From Bacillus piscicola (GTDB lineage Bacteria; Bacillota; Bacilli; Bacillales; Marinococcaceae): DNA of 64,000 bases. The first letter of the stretch is position 1; each line of letters starts with the position of its first letter. Shown here one piece after another: positions 44,792-54,940 of the stretch. Made by a program: the position numbers and the translations under genes. The notes below the pieces were generated by a model, which saw nothing but the letters and a program-made list of their open reading frames with translations, was not told the origin of the DNA and did not search any database. The DNA lies in assembly GCF_022458745.1 (NCBI RefSeq), contig NZ_JAJJJF010000002.1:496001-560000 (forward strand), read 5' to 3'.

Positions 44792-46870
44792 TTACGCTTT
44801 TAACAACTGAGCGTTAATAGCTACAATAATAGTACTTAAACTCATTAACACGGCTCCGACTGCCGGACTTAACACAATGCCGATCGGCGCTAAAACACCA
44901 GCTGCAAGCGGAATAGCTACTATGTTGTACCCGGTTGCCCACCATAGATTTTGTACCATTTTACGGTAGGTTTTTTTCGATAAATCCATGAGCCCTACTA
45001 CATCATTTGGATTGCTTTTTACTAAGACAACATCCGCCGTTTCCATGGCGACATCCGTTCCTGCCCCAATGGCAATCCCTAAATCAGCTGTCGCAAGAGC
45101 CGGAGCATCATTGACACCGTCACCGGTCATCGCCACTTTCCAGCCCTTTTCTTGAATTTTCTTCACCTGATTGGCTTTGTCATCCGGTAATACTTCCGCG
45201 TACACTTCATCGATTTCCAGTTGCTTCGCTACCCAGTGCGCTACTTTTTCATTATCACCGGTAAGCATAATAGAGTGAATCCCTTTTTCTTTTAATCGCG
45301 CTACCGCTTCCTTGGCTGTTTCCCGAACCATGTCTGCGAGCGCAACCATCCCGATTAATGTATCATCGACGAGAACGAAAATAACCGTTTTTCCTTCTTC
45401 TGACATTTGATCAAATAACTCTTTATCATAGGTTAAATTCTGACTTTTTACAAATCCGGGGCTGACAGCATTGATTTTCTTTCCATCAATTTTTCCTTCG
45501 ATGCCTTTCCCGGTAATCGATTGAAATTCTTCTATTTTCCCTAACGTCATTTCTTTCTCTGCCGCATCTTTGACAATGCCGGCTGCGATGGGATGTTCAG
45601 ACTGCTGTTCTAAACTGGCAGCGTAATATAACACATCTTCTTTCGAATAGCCTTCTCGCGGCACAATATCGGTTACGCCGAATTCCCCTTTCGTCAAGGT
45701 TCCGGTTTTGTCAAAAACCACGGCATTTAAGTTCCTCGCTTCTTCGAAATTAGCGCGGTTGCGGATTAGAAGACCGTGCTTTGCGGAAATCGCGGTAGAC
45801 ACCGCTACTACTAGTGGTGCGGCTAAACCGAGGGCATGCGGACAAGTGATTACCATCACCGTCACCATCCGTTGAAGCGCCGCGTCAAAGGAAAAGCCTA
45901 GCAACAGCCATATGATTAGCGTGACAAACCCGGCTGCTAACGCAAGATAAAACAGCCACTTCGCTGCCCGATTCGTTAAATCCTGTGTTTTTGATTTGGA
46001 TTCCTGTGCTTCTTTGACCATCGTAATAACCTGGGACAAGTAGGAGTCTTCTCCAGTTTTCTCTACTTGTACGGTCAAAGACCCTTCTTTATTAATCGAA
46101 CCTCCGATGACTTCATCGCCAACGGCCTTTTCTACTGGGACCGATTCGCCGGTAAGCATTGCTTCATCAATCGCAGAACTGCCGTTTGTGATCGTTCCAT
46201 CTACCGGTATCTTTTCCCCAGGCTTAATGAGAACACGGTCCTTGTTTTGCAGGTCAGAAATGGGTACGTCCTCGACCTCGTCTTTTTCATTTAAGCGATG
46301 CGCTTCATTCGGCATTAATTTAACTAACTGTTCGAGTGCGTTCGACGCTCCCATGATGGAACGCATTTCAATCCAGTGCCCGAGCAGCATAATGTCGACG
46401 AGCGTTGCCAATTCCCAGAAAAGCTGGTCTCCTTCCCAGCCAAACACAACCATCGTGCTGTATCCGTACGCAATGAGGATAGCTAGTCCGATCAGCGTCA
46501 TCATTCCAGGATTCTTTTCCTTTAATTCACTGACGGCGCCTGTCAAAAACGGCCAGCCTCCGTAGAAAAAGACGACAGTGGATAAAGCGAATAAGATGTA
46601 CAAGTCACCCGGGAAACTCCAGTCCACTCCGAGAAACATTTGGATCATAGGAGACAGGGCTAGAATAGGAATCGTCAAAATAAGTGAAATATAAAAGCGT
46701 TTTTTAAAGTCCGCAATCATTTCCCCGTGGTCATGATGACCGTGATGGCCTCCGTGTCCATGATCATGTCCTTCATGCTGGTGTGTATCGTGGTGATCAT
46801 GATGTTCGTGGTGATGTTCGTGGTGATGTTTGTGATGCTGGTCGGTATTATGTTCGTTGTCTTTTGTCAT
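44792..46870 (-). CDS. copB: CopB-type copper P1B-ATPase
   Basis: A 692-residue P-type ATPase. The N-terminus has a His tail of about 40 residues ([19 protein letters not shown] and more), there is no CxxC domain, and the membrane motif is CPH ([13 protein letters not shown]), the mark of the P1B-3 (Cu2+/Ag+, CopB) group. DKTGTLTKG holds the phosphorylated Asp; [12 protein letters not shown] is the hinge. AAAGGAGA lies eight bases before ATG 46870. It exports copper across the membrane, with the oxidases acting outside. Confidence 0.95.
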   Translation of the reverse strand: MTKDNEHNTDQHHKHHHEHHHEHHDHHDTHQHEGHDHGHGGHHGHHDHGEMIADFKKRFYISLILTIPILALSPMIQMFLGVDWSFPGDLYILFALSTVVFFYGGWPFLTGAVSELKEKNPGMMTLIGLAILIAYGYSTMVVFGWEGDQLFWELATLVDIMLLGHWIEMRSIMGASNALEQLVKLMPNEAHRLNEKDEVEDVPISDLQNKDRVLIKPGEKIPVDGTITNGSSAIDEAMLTGESVPVEKAVGDEVIGGSINKEGSLTVQVEKTGEDSYLSQVITMVKEAQESKSKTQDLTNRAAKWLFYLALAAGFVTLIIWLLLGFSFDAALQRMVTVMVITCPHALGLAAPLVVAVSTAISAKHGLLIRNRANFEEARNLNAVVFDKTGTLTKGEFGVTDIVPREGYSKEDVLYYAASLEQQSEHPIAAGIVKDAAEKEMTLGKIEEFQSITGKGIEGKIDGKKINAVSPGFVKSQNLTYDKELFDQMSEEGKTVIFVLVDDTLIGMVALADMVRETAKEAVARLKEKGIHSIMLTGDNEKVAHWVAKQLEIDEVYAEVLPDDKANQVKKIQEKGWKVAMTGDGVNDAPALATADLGIAIGAGTDVAMETADVVLVKSNPNDVVGLMDLSKKTYRKMVQNLWWATGYNIVAIPLAAGVLAPIGIVLSPAVGAVLMSLSTIIVAINAQLLKA

Positions 46871-46965
46871 ATACGATTCTCCTTTCTGGTACTCTGTTGT
46901 TACGTGATACATGTATCTAAGCACGAACCGCCACGACTTTATATAATGAAAACTTACTTTAAGCC

Positions 46966-47205
46966 TTACTGCTCTAATTTCCTTTTCAAACGATCGTATT
47001 CATCTTCGGTTATTTCTCCTTTTGCCAAACGCTCCTTTAATGTCTCCAAAGGACGACTACTGGAGGATTGCGATTGATTCGTCGTATTCGAACCCTTCCT
47101 CATCCAAACAATAATGGCAATGATTGCTGCAATAATCACTATCCATAAAAATCCATAACCAAAAAATCCACCGCACATCCCTGTTCCATTCATCATTCCA
47201 TGCAT
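46966..47205 (-). CDS. Small SHOCT-domain membrane protein
   Basis: A 79-residue protein with a Met/Gly-rich N-terminus (MHGMMNGTGMCGGFFGYG), a transmembrane helix (about 19-38) and a C-terminal SHOCT motif (LKERLAKGEITEDEYDRLKRKL). Such proteins commonly stand beside copper ATPases. AAAGGAGGGG precedes the ATG. The early Met and Cys residues could bind Cu(I). Confidence 0.88.
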   Translation of the reverse strand: MHGMMNGTGMCGGFFGYGFLWIVIIAAIIAIIVWMRKGSNTTNQSQSSSSRPLETLKERLAKGEITEDEYDRLKRKLEQ

Positions 47206-47247
47206 AATACCCCTCCTTTAGTCCCCCGCCAGGTGTTCCTTACTACT

Positions 47248-47276
47248 TTATATACCCCCTATATGTATTTTGTCAA
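47248..47276 (-). promoter_or_regulatory. Promoter with CsoR-like operator
   Basis: On the minus strand TTGACA (47276-47271), a 17-base spacer and TATAAA (47253-47248) form a near-consensus promoter for the SHOCT-copB unit. The spacer contains GGGGGTAT within ATAC...GTAT symmetry (47252-47268), which resembles the B. subtilis CsoR site (TACCC...GGGGGTAT). No csoR gene lies in the window. Confidence 0.6.
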
Positions 47277-47422
47277 ACGTGAAGACCCTTTAAAAAATGT
47301 TAGTCACATGAATCCGGCTTTTTTCGTAAAGAGTTGCTGTCAAATGCGCAACCCGTTTGCTCGGTGGTGTGTGAGATCGACTCATCAACTAATGATTAGC
47401 CACCTGCCCGATTTAAATGAAT

Positions 47423-48940
47423 TTAGTATACTTCTACCTGGCCCATCATACCGTTGTCTTCGTGTTCAAGAATATGGCAATGGTACATATAGATTCCCTC
47501 TTCCGGGAAAGTAACGAGCAGTCTCACCCGTTCGCCAGGTTCGATAAGAACACTGTCTTTCAGTCCCTGTTCCTTCGGGTCCGGTTCTTCGCCATCTCGG
47601 GAAATAATTTTGAATTGGGTACCATGAATATGGAATGGATGGTTCATTCCGCCCATCTCATCTGGCTTGTTATAGATTTCCCACACTTCCGACACGCCTT
47701 GCTCTTGCCGCAAATCAATTCGGCCAGGATCGAATTTCTTTCCGTTGATGGTAACCATGTCCATCATCCCGTACAGTTCAATCTCTTTGGTGACCGATAA
47801 GGACTTCTCTTCTTCCGTAAGAAATGTAGTGTTATCTTCCCATGACATTGATTCCGTTTCTTCCGTTACGTCTCGGTTATCTAGATCCAAATCAAAAGGC
47901 AATAGGGCATTTCCTTCCTCATCTGTAATGGCAATCGGTTCATTGGAGTCCAGCGCTGAGAAATCAATTAGGATTTCCGCTCTCTCCGACGGGGAAAGTG
48001 TTATCTCATCCGTTTCAACAGGTTCCTGCAATAACCCGCCATCCGAAGCAATTTGAACGAATGTTGCTCCGTTGCTCAAACGGAACGTGTAATTTCGGGC
48101 ATTTGCCCCGTTAAGGATTCGGAAACGCATCAGCGGTTCTGTCACAGTCAGTTTCGGGTTTAGAGTACCATTGACAAGCGATATATCACCAATTGTTCCG
48201 TCGCTGTTCATGAGAGCCTCATAATCCAGTTGTTGGTTTTTATCGAAAAGCCGGTCCTGAAAGATGAGAGGGATATCATCTACACCATACGTATTTGGCA
48301 AATCAGTGGTCACATCAGACTCGTCTATATAAAGCATTCCCGCAAGCCCTTTGAACACTTGTTCCGCTGTCCGTTCATGTGGGTGTGGATGATACCACAA
48401 TGTTGCTGTCGGCTGATCTGCTTTTAAGGTTACGATTTTACTTTCACCGGGCTGGATGAGATCACTTGGGCCACCATCCTCAGTCCCCGGCACTTCAAGG
48501 CCGTGCCAATGAAATGTCGTTGGTTCATTTAACTCATTTCGAACTTTCACTTTGACGGTTTCCCCCTCTTTCAGCCGTAAAGTTGGCCCTAACAGATTAC
48601 CATTATATCCGTAAGTTTTAGTTGAAGATCCATCAAAGAATTTTGTTGCGCCTTCTTGAGCAACCACGTCATAATCGAAATCTGATCCCTTCTGTTTTTC
48701 TAACAGAGGTGGGATAGCCAGCTTCTGTATTCCTTCGGACGCTTGAAGTGGAGGGATATTATCATGGTCCATGTGCGCTTCCATACCTTCCATGTTCCCA
48801 TGGTCCATTTCCATATCTTCTTTCTGTTGCATTTGTTCCTGCTCCGTATTTTGTTCTTCTGGTTGTTGTTCTGTTGCAGTGTTTGTGCAGCCTACTAATA
48901 TTAGCACCAGGCCTACGACTGCCAATATAGTTCTTCTCAT
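47423..48940 (-). CDS. Lipoprotein multicopper oxidase, CueO/CotA-like
   Basis: A 505-residue oxidase with a lipoprotein signal peptide (lipobox LVGC, about residues 15-18) and a Met/His/Glu-rich spacer (MEMDHGNMEGMEAHMDHD). Copper motifs are HWHGLEV, WYHPHPH, NHPFHIHG and YHCHILEHEDNGMMG. AAAGGAGCG precedes the ATG. It differs clearly from the 43182 oxidase in the anchor and motif details, so the two are not a recent duplication. Probably oxidises Cu(I) at the outer membrane face. Confidence 0.95.
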   Translation of the reverse strand: MRRTILAVVGLVLILVGCTNTATEQQPEEQNTEQEQMQQKEDMEMDHGNMEGMEAHMDHDNIPPLQASEGIQKLAIPPLLEKQKGSDFDYDVVAQEGATKFFDGSSTKTYGYNGNLLGPTLRLKEGETVKVKVRNELNEPTTFHWHGLEVPGTEDGGPSDLIQPGESKIVTLKADQPTATLWYHPHPHERTAEQVFKGLAGMLYIDESDVTTDLPNTYGVDDIPLIFQDRLFDKNQQLDYEALMNSDGTIGDISLVNGTLNPKLTVTEPLMRFRILNGANARNYTFRLSNGATFVQIASDGGLLQEPVETDEITLSPSERAEILIDFSALDSNEPIAITDEEGNALLPFDLDLDNRDVTEETESMSWEDNTTFLTEEEKSLSVTKEIELYGMMDMVTINGKKFDPGRIDLRQEQGVSEVWEIYNKPDEMGGMNHPFHIHGTQFKIISRDGEEPDPKEQGLKDSVLIEPGERVRLLVTFPEEGIYMYHCHILEHEDNGMMGQVEVY

Positions 48941-49610
48941 TTTTTCTTTCGCTCCTTTAGTAGTCTTTTACCTATTCTAGATAGCCCACTTCTTTTCCAC
49001 GTTATTACATACCAATCCGCAGATACGGTATTCAATTAGAACGATCACTACGGGGATAGAAGTTAAGCATTTTAATTTGGAGCTTTTTAATTCGTAAAAC
49101 CTATATCATGGTTGGGATCAAAACAAAGATCCATTATTTTCATGGCTTCCACTCCTCATGATAGATTTTTAAACAACTATTATCCTACTAGGCAATTGTC
49201 AAGAAAGTATGGAGAAAGTAACTTTTCGTAACGATGACTTTTACCCGAAAATACAGTTTCGTCGCCCTTCAATATGATCTGTTTATAAAAATGAGTGATC
49301 CATTAGAACAGGGAATCCTTTAGAACAGTTAAAAAAGGCAGATCATCACAATCCGCCTTCCTCAACAAATGTAAGTTCCTTTATTACCTTCTATAAATCA
49401 AAATATTTTTAATATTATCTAGTTAATTTAATAGCTTCCAGTTTATGCGGGGACAAGGTGTTCGTTCCTACTTCATCCTTCACTATCAGACATAATGTAA
49501 GTTCATTTATTTTCCTCTGCGAGCTCTATTATTTTTTGAATCTTTTTCTCCTTTGGCCTTCGTTCTGTCAGGATTCATAGCGATATTAGCACATGCCGGG
49601 CACGCCAAAA
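48941..49610. other. Intergenic region upstream of the second oxidase
   Basis: About 670 bases without a full gene. It includes a possible minus-strand promoter (TTGACA near 49196), a 19-codon ORF (49087-49143) and, at 49510-49610 on the minus strand, an open piece with CPACANIAMNPDR that I cannot assign. AAGGCAG/CCGCCTT near 49337 forms a weak hairpin. Confidence 0.4.
49087..49143 (-). CDS. 18-residue ORF with ribosome-binding site
   Basis: GAGGAGTGG lies before ATG 49143, and the frame MKIMDLCFDPNHDIGFT ends after 18 residues. A TTGACA box lies about 50 bases upstream. It could be a leader peptide for the oxidase transcript or a gene remnant; the oxidase starts about 145 bases further on. 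Confidence 0.3.
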   Translation of the reverse strand: MKIMDLCFDPNHDIGFTN

Positions 49611-49639
49611 TTAAAAAACAGGTAACATACGCTACCTGC
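49611..49639 (-). terminator. Terminator of the Csp-like gene
   Basis: CAGGTA pairs with TACCTG around eight bases; on the minus strand TTTTTTAA follows. It overlaps the stop codon of the Csp-like gene. Confidence 0.75.
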
Positions 49640-49823
49640 TTTCAAACGTTATCCTGCCATCTTGACATTCTTCCGCACATTGACGGCAAAACTTCGCACA
49701 TTCTTGACAATGAGCATCCTGGAATTTTTCACATTCGGTTGCATAATCATCACAAATAGTCGCACAAAGTTGACAGAATTGTTTTGCATACGTACTTCCA
49801 CGGGATATCCAACAGCACATCAC
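49632..49823 (-). pseudogene. Four-helix Csp/DUF326 copper-binding protein, N-terminally truncated
   Basis: The 63 codons keep helices 3 and 4 of a Csp-type (DUF326) copper storage protein: YAKQFCQLCATICDDYATEC and HCQECAKFCRQCAEEC, with the C-x2-C-x3-C spacing that lines the bundle core. Helices 1 and 2 (normally about 50 more residues) are not found upstream in any frame, and the ribosome-binding site is weak. Probably a remnant, although a shortened dimerising protein is possible. Confidence 0.7.
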
Positions 49824-49928
49824 TTATTCTTTGGGAATCGAACGTTTGAACGATTTAATTCTGTGGTCGCGGCATTTGTTTGAGTGTTTGGCATTTAATT
49901 ATTTTGTTGCGATAAATTGTCCCGTTAT

Positions 49929-50645
49929 TTATATGCTAAAAGGGACAAATTGAGCGAGGTAACTGGAGAGCATTTGAAAGTAACCGAAAAAAAGCATCAC
50001 TCCCATAATAATCATGATGACGCCACCAGCTTTTTGAATGCGTGGCATCAACTTATGAAAACGCCTTAACTTATGTAGGGATTTCGAGTAAAACACAGCG
50101 ACTAACAAAAATGGGATTCCCATTCCAATAGAATAAATAAAGAGCATCGCCATACCAGTCATCATGGTGCCACTCTGACTGGCGAGCGTTAAAATAGAAC
50201 CCAGTACTAACCCCACACAAGGAGACCAGCCAGCTGCAAAAAACAATCCAAACATGACAGAACCGCCAAAGCTATCCGTTTTCTTTGGCTTGGAAGATAT
50301 CTTTTTCTCTGACATCAAACTGCGCACGGACAATACTCCTGCCATCTGGAGACCAAATAGCACGATAATAATACCACCGATTTGTGCGACCAGATTGTTA
50401 TATCGGCTGAACAACTGGCCAACAAAAGTGGAAGATGCGCCTAGAAGCATAAAAATAATCGTAAATCCCAGAATAAACCCAAGGCTTCTGAGAATAATCA
50501 AGCGCTGATCGGCTTTAATTTCGTTTTCCGCCACCGTAGTACCCGACAGCTGGGCTAAGTAAGCGGGAACGAGCGGGAAAACACATGGCGATAAAAACGA
50601 CACCACCCCTGCTCCCAAAGCCAGCCAAATCGTTATTTCATTCAT
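49929..50645 (-). CDS. ccdA: Cytochrome c biogenesis protein CcdA
   Basis: A 238-residue DsbD-like electron carrier with six transmembrane helices. The two membrane cysteines lie in SFLSPCVFP (helix 1) and GWSPCVG (helix 4), as in CcdA. It moves reducing power from thioredoxin to extracytoplasmic thiol proteins. Directly downstream of the ResA-like gene (25 bases), so the pair works together. AAGGAGG precedes the ATG. Confidence 0.95.
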   Translation of the reverse strand: MNEITIWLALGAGVVSFLSPCVFPLVPAYLAQLSGTTVAENEIKADQRLIILRSLGFILGFTIIFMLLGASSTFVGQLFSRYNNLVAQIGGIIIVLFGLQMAGVLSVRSLMSEKKISSKPKKTDSFGGSVMFGLFFAAGWSPCVGLVLGSILTLASQSGTMMTGMAMLFIYSIGMGIPFLLVAVFYSKSLHKLRRFHKLMPRIQKAGGVIMIIMGVMLFFGYFQMLSSYLAQFVPFSI

Positions 50646-50670
50646 TAGTTGTATTCCTCCTTATGTTTTC

Positions 50671-51204
50671 CTAGGAAGGCTGGATTCGCTCCATATATCC
50701 ACGAATATCTTCTTCTGTCATCCCTCCGGTTAAAATATCAATGACTATTCCATTCTCGTTTATGAGAAACGTGGTTGGCAAAGGTCCAATCCCATATCTA
50801 TCTAGCACGGCTTTATTTTCATCCATGGGGACCGGGAAAGTCAACTTATGCCGGTTTACAAAGCGTTCCACCGCTAATTTGGACTCTCCCACATTTACAG
50901 CAAGTATCTCCACTCCCTTGTCTTGAAATTCCGCATATTGATTCTCCATATAAGGCATCTCTTCTTCGCAAGGCGGACAATAGGTACCCCAAAAGTTTAA
51001 GAACACACCCTGACCCCGATAATTCTCCAACTCCACTGTTTCCCCTTCCAGTGTTTCGAGCCGAAAATTAGGGGCCGTTTCTCCTTCCAGAACTAACGTA
51101 TTTTCATTTTTAATAAAGTTAGTATAATACACATAACCAAGCAAGATTCCGATGACACTAAGTACAGAAATGCGAAAATATAGTCGTTTTCTTTTTTTGG
51201 ACAT
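50671..51204 (-). CDS. ResA-like thiol-disulfide oxidoreductase
   Basis: A 177-residue membrane-anchored thioredoxin-fold protein: N-terminal helix (10-28) and active site CPPC (Cys76/Cys79, in FWGTYCPPCEEEMP), cis-Pro in PLPTTF. ResA itself has CEPC, so this may be a specialised homologue. Paired with CcdA. In this copper island it may keep Cys-rich or copper proteins reduced, or assist cytochrome assembly. Confidence 0.9.
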   Translation of the reverse strand: MSKKRKRLYFRISVLSVIGILLGYVYYTNFIKNENTLVLEGETAPNFRLETLEGETVELENYRGQGVFLNFWGTYCPPCEEEMPYMENQYAEFQDKGVEILAVNVGESKLAVERFVNRHKLTFPVPMDENKAVLDRYGIGPLPTTFLINENGIVIDILTGGMTEEDIRGYMERIQPS

Positions 51205-51557
51205 TCTTCTTTTTCCCCTCCATACCCCTAATCTTCTTCCTATTCCAGATAACCTCTACCTTGTTATTATAGAAGAGATATGTGTAAAAATTATGAAGAA
51301 AAGTAAGAGATGCCAAAGGAGAAATGAACAATTAGTGAACTCTATATCAAATAGCCCTCCTCAAGATCCAAAGGCAAAAATATCAAAATAATAAGCAGTG
51401 TCCAAATACAAGCTGTGCTGCCACCGCACTTATCAACATTGTTCCCAATAGCAGCATGAGGATGGGTGTTTCAACCTTTTAAACTTTCTGTCATTCATAT
51501 TAATTATTGGCAAACTTTGTTACGATAGTTTACGAGAGTACAATATGGGGGGTTTCT
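51205..51557. other. Divergent intergenic region
   Basis: About 350 bases between the divergent ResA-like and SLH genes, holding both promoters. Short open frames lack ribosome-binding sites. Nothing else is supported. Confidence 0.4.
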
Positions 51558-53765
51558 ATGTATTACAAACGTTTAGGAATGGCTTCACTTTCCACAGTTT
51601 TAATGATGGGTCTTTTCGCACCTAGTATTTCTGCTGCGGACACTTACTCTAGTGAGCAGTCTGATCAGGTCATTGAAATAAGTGCAGCCGATGTTGACTT
51701 GACGAAGCAAGATTTGATTGATCGTTTCTATGAGTTGTTTCCATCGGGGTTTGGTTTTCTTGATGAAAGTGATTTTAGGATGGATCATTTTCGTCCCGTT
51801 GATGGTACCAAGGATGACGTTGTTCGTCATTCCTTAAGATTTTTTAAGGAAGTTGATAATAATCAACGGATCAATGGGAATGTTGCGTTTGTGGGGGAAG
51901 ATTTAAAGCTGCAACATTTCAATTATCAACCGGAAAACGTTCAAGATGCTCTTTACCCAGCGAGTGTCTCTCAAGATGAGGCAAAAAAAGTGGCAGAGGA
52001 ATTTGTGTCTAACAACGTATCAAGTGATTATAAACAGAGTAACCGGACTACGCCAACCGTTTCCTGGGGAAACCAAACATTAACGGATCCAGTTGAATAT
52101 CGATTTTATTTTCAACGAATGAAAAATGGCGTTCCTGTGATTAACCAGGATATTGTCGTAACTGTTTTAGGTAATGGTGACATCACGCAATTTAGTGATA
52201 GCTCCTATCACCAAGAGCCGGTGAAATACGAGGAACAAGACGGTGTCATAGATCGTGATGAGATTTTAGCATCCATTTCAGATAACCTTAGCCTGCAATT
52301 ACAGTATAATGTGCAACATAACTATGAAACGAATGAACAAGACGTGAGCCTCGTCTATGTTCCATCCCCACCATTTAATGGGATTCATGCCCGAAGTGGT
52401 GACTGGGAAGTAGGACAGTCTTTTGTAGCGGATTTCCCAGAGCATGAAGAAGTGAACATGCTGCGTGATGAACCTGTCGAGGAAGAACCAAGCCCGCTTT
52501 CACGTGATGACGTGGAAGAACTGGCCAAAGAGTTGTTGACGGTGCCAGATGATGCGGAACTGCAAATTGAGTCTATTCATGAACGAGTAAGAAATGGGGT
52601 CGATGTTTTTACCGTACAATTTATGATTCATCGTGGCAACTCAGGTTCTGGCACGACTTTTGATGTAGAGAAAGAAACTGGTGAAATCGTCAATTTTCAA
52701 AACATCGATCTATACAATCAATCACTCGAAGAAAATTTAGCCTACAAAAAAGCATTAGAAAAAGCTGTCGAGGCAATTGAAACCTACGGGGCATCCACTA
52801 TGCATGAATATGCTTATCCCATCAACGTCACCAATAAAAGTCCGGATGACCGGGGCATCTACAGCTTTTCCTTCCCACAAGTAAAAAATGGCTTACTTGT
52901 AAATGGAAGCTTCTTAAACGTTGGTATTTCTGCCGAGGACGGGAAACTGGCATCATTTAGCAGTATCCAACATACCGTAACGGACTGGCCGAACCCTGAA
53001 GACGCAGTCGAAAAGGAGGAAGCGTTGGAAGACTACTTGGCCGATCTTGACGTCGAACTCGCATACGTGTCCCATCCACAATCTAAGGAAAGCAATCAAT
53101 ACCACCTCGTGTACCGCCCAACTTATCAAGGTGATTATGCTTATTATGATGCGATAGCGGGAGAATGGGACAAGACACATCAACAAGAAGAACCTTCCAC
53201 TAAACCGGTTATTACCGATCACTGGGCTGCGGACGAGCTCAATTACATGATGGAAGCAGGTATTATTTCTGCAGATCAAGAGGATGAGATCGAACCGAAC
53301 AAAACAGTGACAAAAGGGACAGCAATTGAAATGATAATGAAATCATTAGAGCGTTTCTACCCAGACAACCCGTCTCAGGAACAACAATCTACCTTTGAAA
53401 ATATTCAGCCAAGTGATCCCCTTTATCAAGTTGTCGAGCGTGCAGCGCAACAAGGCATTGTTAACACAGATACCAGTACATTCCCGGTAGATGAAAGTTT
53501 GACTCGTGAAGAACTGGCTTACTGGCTTGTACGTGCATTAGGCTTAGAGGAAGCTGCCAAACATGCAGACATTTACCAAGTTCCTTTTGAAGATTCCGAG
53601 GAGATTGCTGACGAATATAAAGGATATGTTGCCCTTGCCTACGCCATGGAAATCTTGCAAGGAAATGACAACACGTTTAATCCTGAGGATGAAGTAACAT
53701 TAGCCCATTTAGCTGTAACAAGTTTCCGTCTTGCCGAAAAAGCAAGTGAATTAGGTGTATCCTAA
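51558..53765 (+). CDS. YcdB/YcdC-domain protein with C-terminal SLH repeats
   Basis: A 735-residue secreted cell-wall protein. Signal peptide 1-27 (ends SISAAD), two YcdB/PepSY-like regions (about 70-330 and 360-540; e.g. EYRFYFQRMKNGVPVINQ and YSFSFPQVKNGLLVNG are the same element repeated), then three SLH motifs (about 555-735; DHWAADELNYMMEAGII, YQVVERAAQQGIV, YVALAYAMEILQG) that bind pyruvylated wall polymer. GGGGGG lies five bases before ATG 51558. Probably a propeptide-like or surface protein; a strong terminator follows. Confidence 0.9.
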   Translation: MYYKRLGMASLSTVLMMGLFAPSISAADTYSSEQSDQVIEISAADVDLTKQDLIDRFYELFPSGFGFLDESDFRMDHFRPVDGTKDDVVRHSLRFFKEVDNNQRINGNVAFVGEDLKLQHFNYQPENVQDALYPASVSQDEAKKVAEEFVSNNVSSDYKQSNRTTPTVSWGNQTLTDPVEYRFYFQRMKNGVPVINQDIVVTVLGNGDITQFSDSSYHQEPVKYEEQDGVIDRDEILASISDNLSLQLQYNVQHNYETNEQDVSLVYVPSPPFNGIHARSGDWEVGQSFVADFPEHEEVNMLRDEPVEEEPSPLSRDDVEELAKELLTVPDDAELQIESIHERVRNGVDVFTVQFMIHRGNSGSGTTFDVEKETGEIVNFQNIDLYNQSLEENLAYKKALEKAVEAIETYGASTMHEYAYPINVTNKSPDDRGIYSFSFPQVKNGLLVNGSFLNVGISAEDGKLASFSSIQHTVTDWPNPEDAVEKEEALEDYLADLDVELAYVSHPQSKESNQYHLVYRPTYQGDYAYYDAIAGEWDKTHQQEEPSTKPVITDHWAADELNYMMEAGIISADQEDEIEPNKTVTKGTAIEMIMKSLERFYPDNPSQEQQSTFENIQPSDPLYQVVERAAQQGIVNTDTSTFPVDESLTREELAYWLVRALGLEEAAKHADIYQVPFEDSEEIADEYKGYVALAYAMEILQGNDNTFNPEDEVTLAHLAVTSFRLAEKASELGVS

Positions 53766-53771
53766 TTGATA

Positions 53772-53815
53772 GAAAAAAGGCCATGTTAAAGGGAAAGCCC
53801 TAAAACATGGCCTTT
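53772..53815 (+). terminator. Terminator of the SLH gene
   Basis: AAAAAGGCCATGTT pairs with AACATGGCCTTTTT (14 pairs, near perfect) around 16 bases. It can act on both strands. Confidence 0.9.
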
Positions 53816-53875
53816 TTAAAGGCGTAACCCTTGTTGTGAAAATGTAGCAATAGTAAGAAAGAGTGGTCTTACTCG

Positions 53876-54649
53876 TTAATTCCCTTTATAGTATGGTGGT
53901 ATATTGCCTTGTTCCCCATTAGCAGTTAAACTCCCTCTTTCAATTTTATAGGATAATTCCCACGTACCCATATCATGACCTTTTTTCCAATGTTCGATAA
54001 AGGTAACGATATATATTTCTTCTCCGATTTCTTCTACATTTGTTTCCCTTGTTACTTGATAACCTTCAATCATACCTTCCCATTTACCAATATCTTCAGG
54101 AAAATTTTCTATTACGGTACCTTCTCCAGATGTTGCAAAATGAACAGCATCTTCTTTTGTAAATGGGGGCATAGTGGGAGAAGTGAAATGAAAATAGCCC
54201 CAACATAGTAGAAGTGAAGCTATTGGTAGTATAATAAACATTTTCATACTCTTGCCTTTTGTATTTCTTTTATATAGCCACTTGTCAATAATCGCATAGA
54301 GGGTTGCTGCCAACATGCCGAACAAGGCAAGTGTTCTTTCTTGAAAAAATAGTCCGTTCGCCAATCCAAAAACACCAAGAATTAAGACATACAGCCAATC
54401 ACGTTGCCGAAACCATTTTCTTTGCAAATACTCTATTACTATAGATACTAAGTTCCCGTAAATTAAGATAATCGCGCCAATATATATTTCATATATGAAG
54501 AACCAACCGATGAATTGATTCCCTTGGTTATATACAAATTCAAACCCATCTATCATACTAACAAAAACTAATAGCATCGAAAAAATAGTTGTAGTAACAA
54601 AGGTTGTAATCAACTTTCTTAAAATAAGGCTTCTTACTCTAGGTTTCAT
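53876..54649 (-). CDS. Membrane protein of unknown function
   Basis: A 257-residue protein with five or six hydrophobic helices in the first 170 residues and a soluble, outward-type C-terminal domain of about 90 residues (TKEDAVHFATSGEGTV, WEGMIEGYQVTRET). ATG 54649 follows GGAG; an upstream in-frame start gives 17 residues without support. Family unknown. Confidence 0.75.
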   Translation of the reverse strand: MKPRVRSLILRKLITTFVTTTIFSMLLVFVSMIDGFEFVYNQGNQFIGWFFIYEIYIGAIILIYGNLVSIVIEYLQRKWFRQRDWLYVLILGVFGLANGLFFQERTLALFGMLAATLYAIIDKWLYKRNTKGKSMKMFIILPIASLLLCWGYFHFTSPTMPPFTKEDAVHFATSGEGTVIENFPEDIGKWEGMIEGYQVTRETNVEEIGEEIYIVTFIEHWKKGHDMGTWELSYKIERGSLTANGEQGNIPPYYKGN

Positions 54650-54887
54650 ATATATGCTACTCCTATCTTTAGCAGATAAGCACCCGTTACTTTTAATCAC
54701 TCTCTTTCATAATGTCATACGGCGAAATCTCCCGCAACACACGTTCCCGATTCGGTATATACTTCAGTACCGAGAGGACGTCACTAATGCTACGTTCAAG
54801 AAAGGGAGACCTTATGAGATTTTCTATCCCGTGATTTCTTCATTCTCCTGATAAACCGGCCCTTTATTTATATGTAAAAGGTGCATG

Positions 54888-54922
54888 AAAAAAGCCCCTT
54901 CGACAGTGAAAGGGACTTTTTT
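54888..54922. terminator. Terminator after the DUF302 gene
   Basis: AAAAAAGCCCCTT pairs with AAAGGGACTTTTTT (one mismatch) around CGACAGTG, with A/T runs on both sides; on the minus strand it ends the DUF302 transcript. Confidence 0.8.
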
Positions 54923-54940
54923 ATCTACCTTCATTTTGAT

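Noticed and set aside
46727-47077. Plus-strand Met/Val-rich ORF over the CopB N-terminus
   Set aside because: It is the complement of the His-tail codons; the CopB gene has the correct start site and motifs.
43182-48940. Recent duplication of the two multicopper oxidases
   Set aside because: They differ in anchor type, motif sequence and spacing, so they are separate family members.
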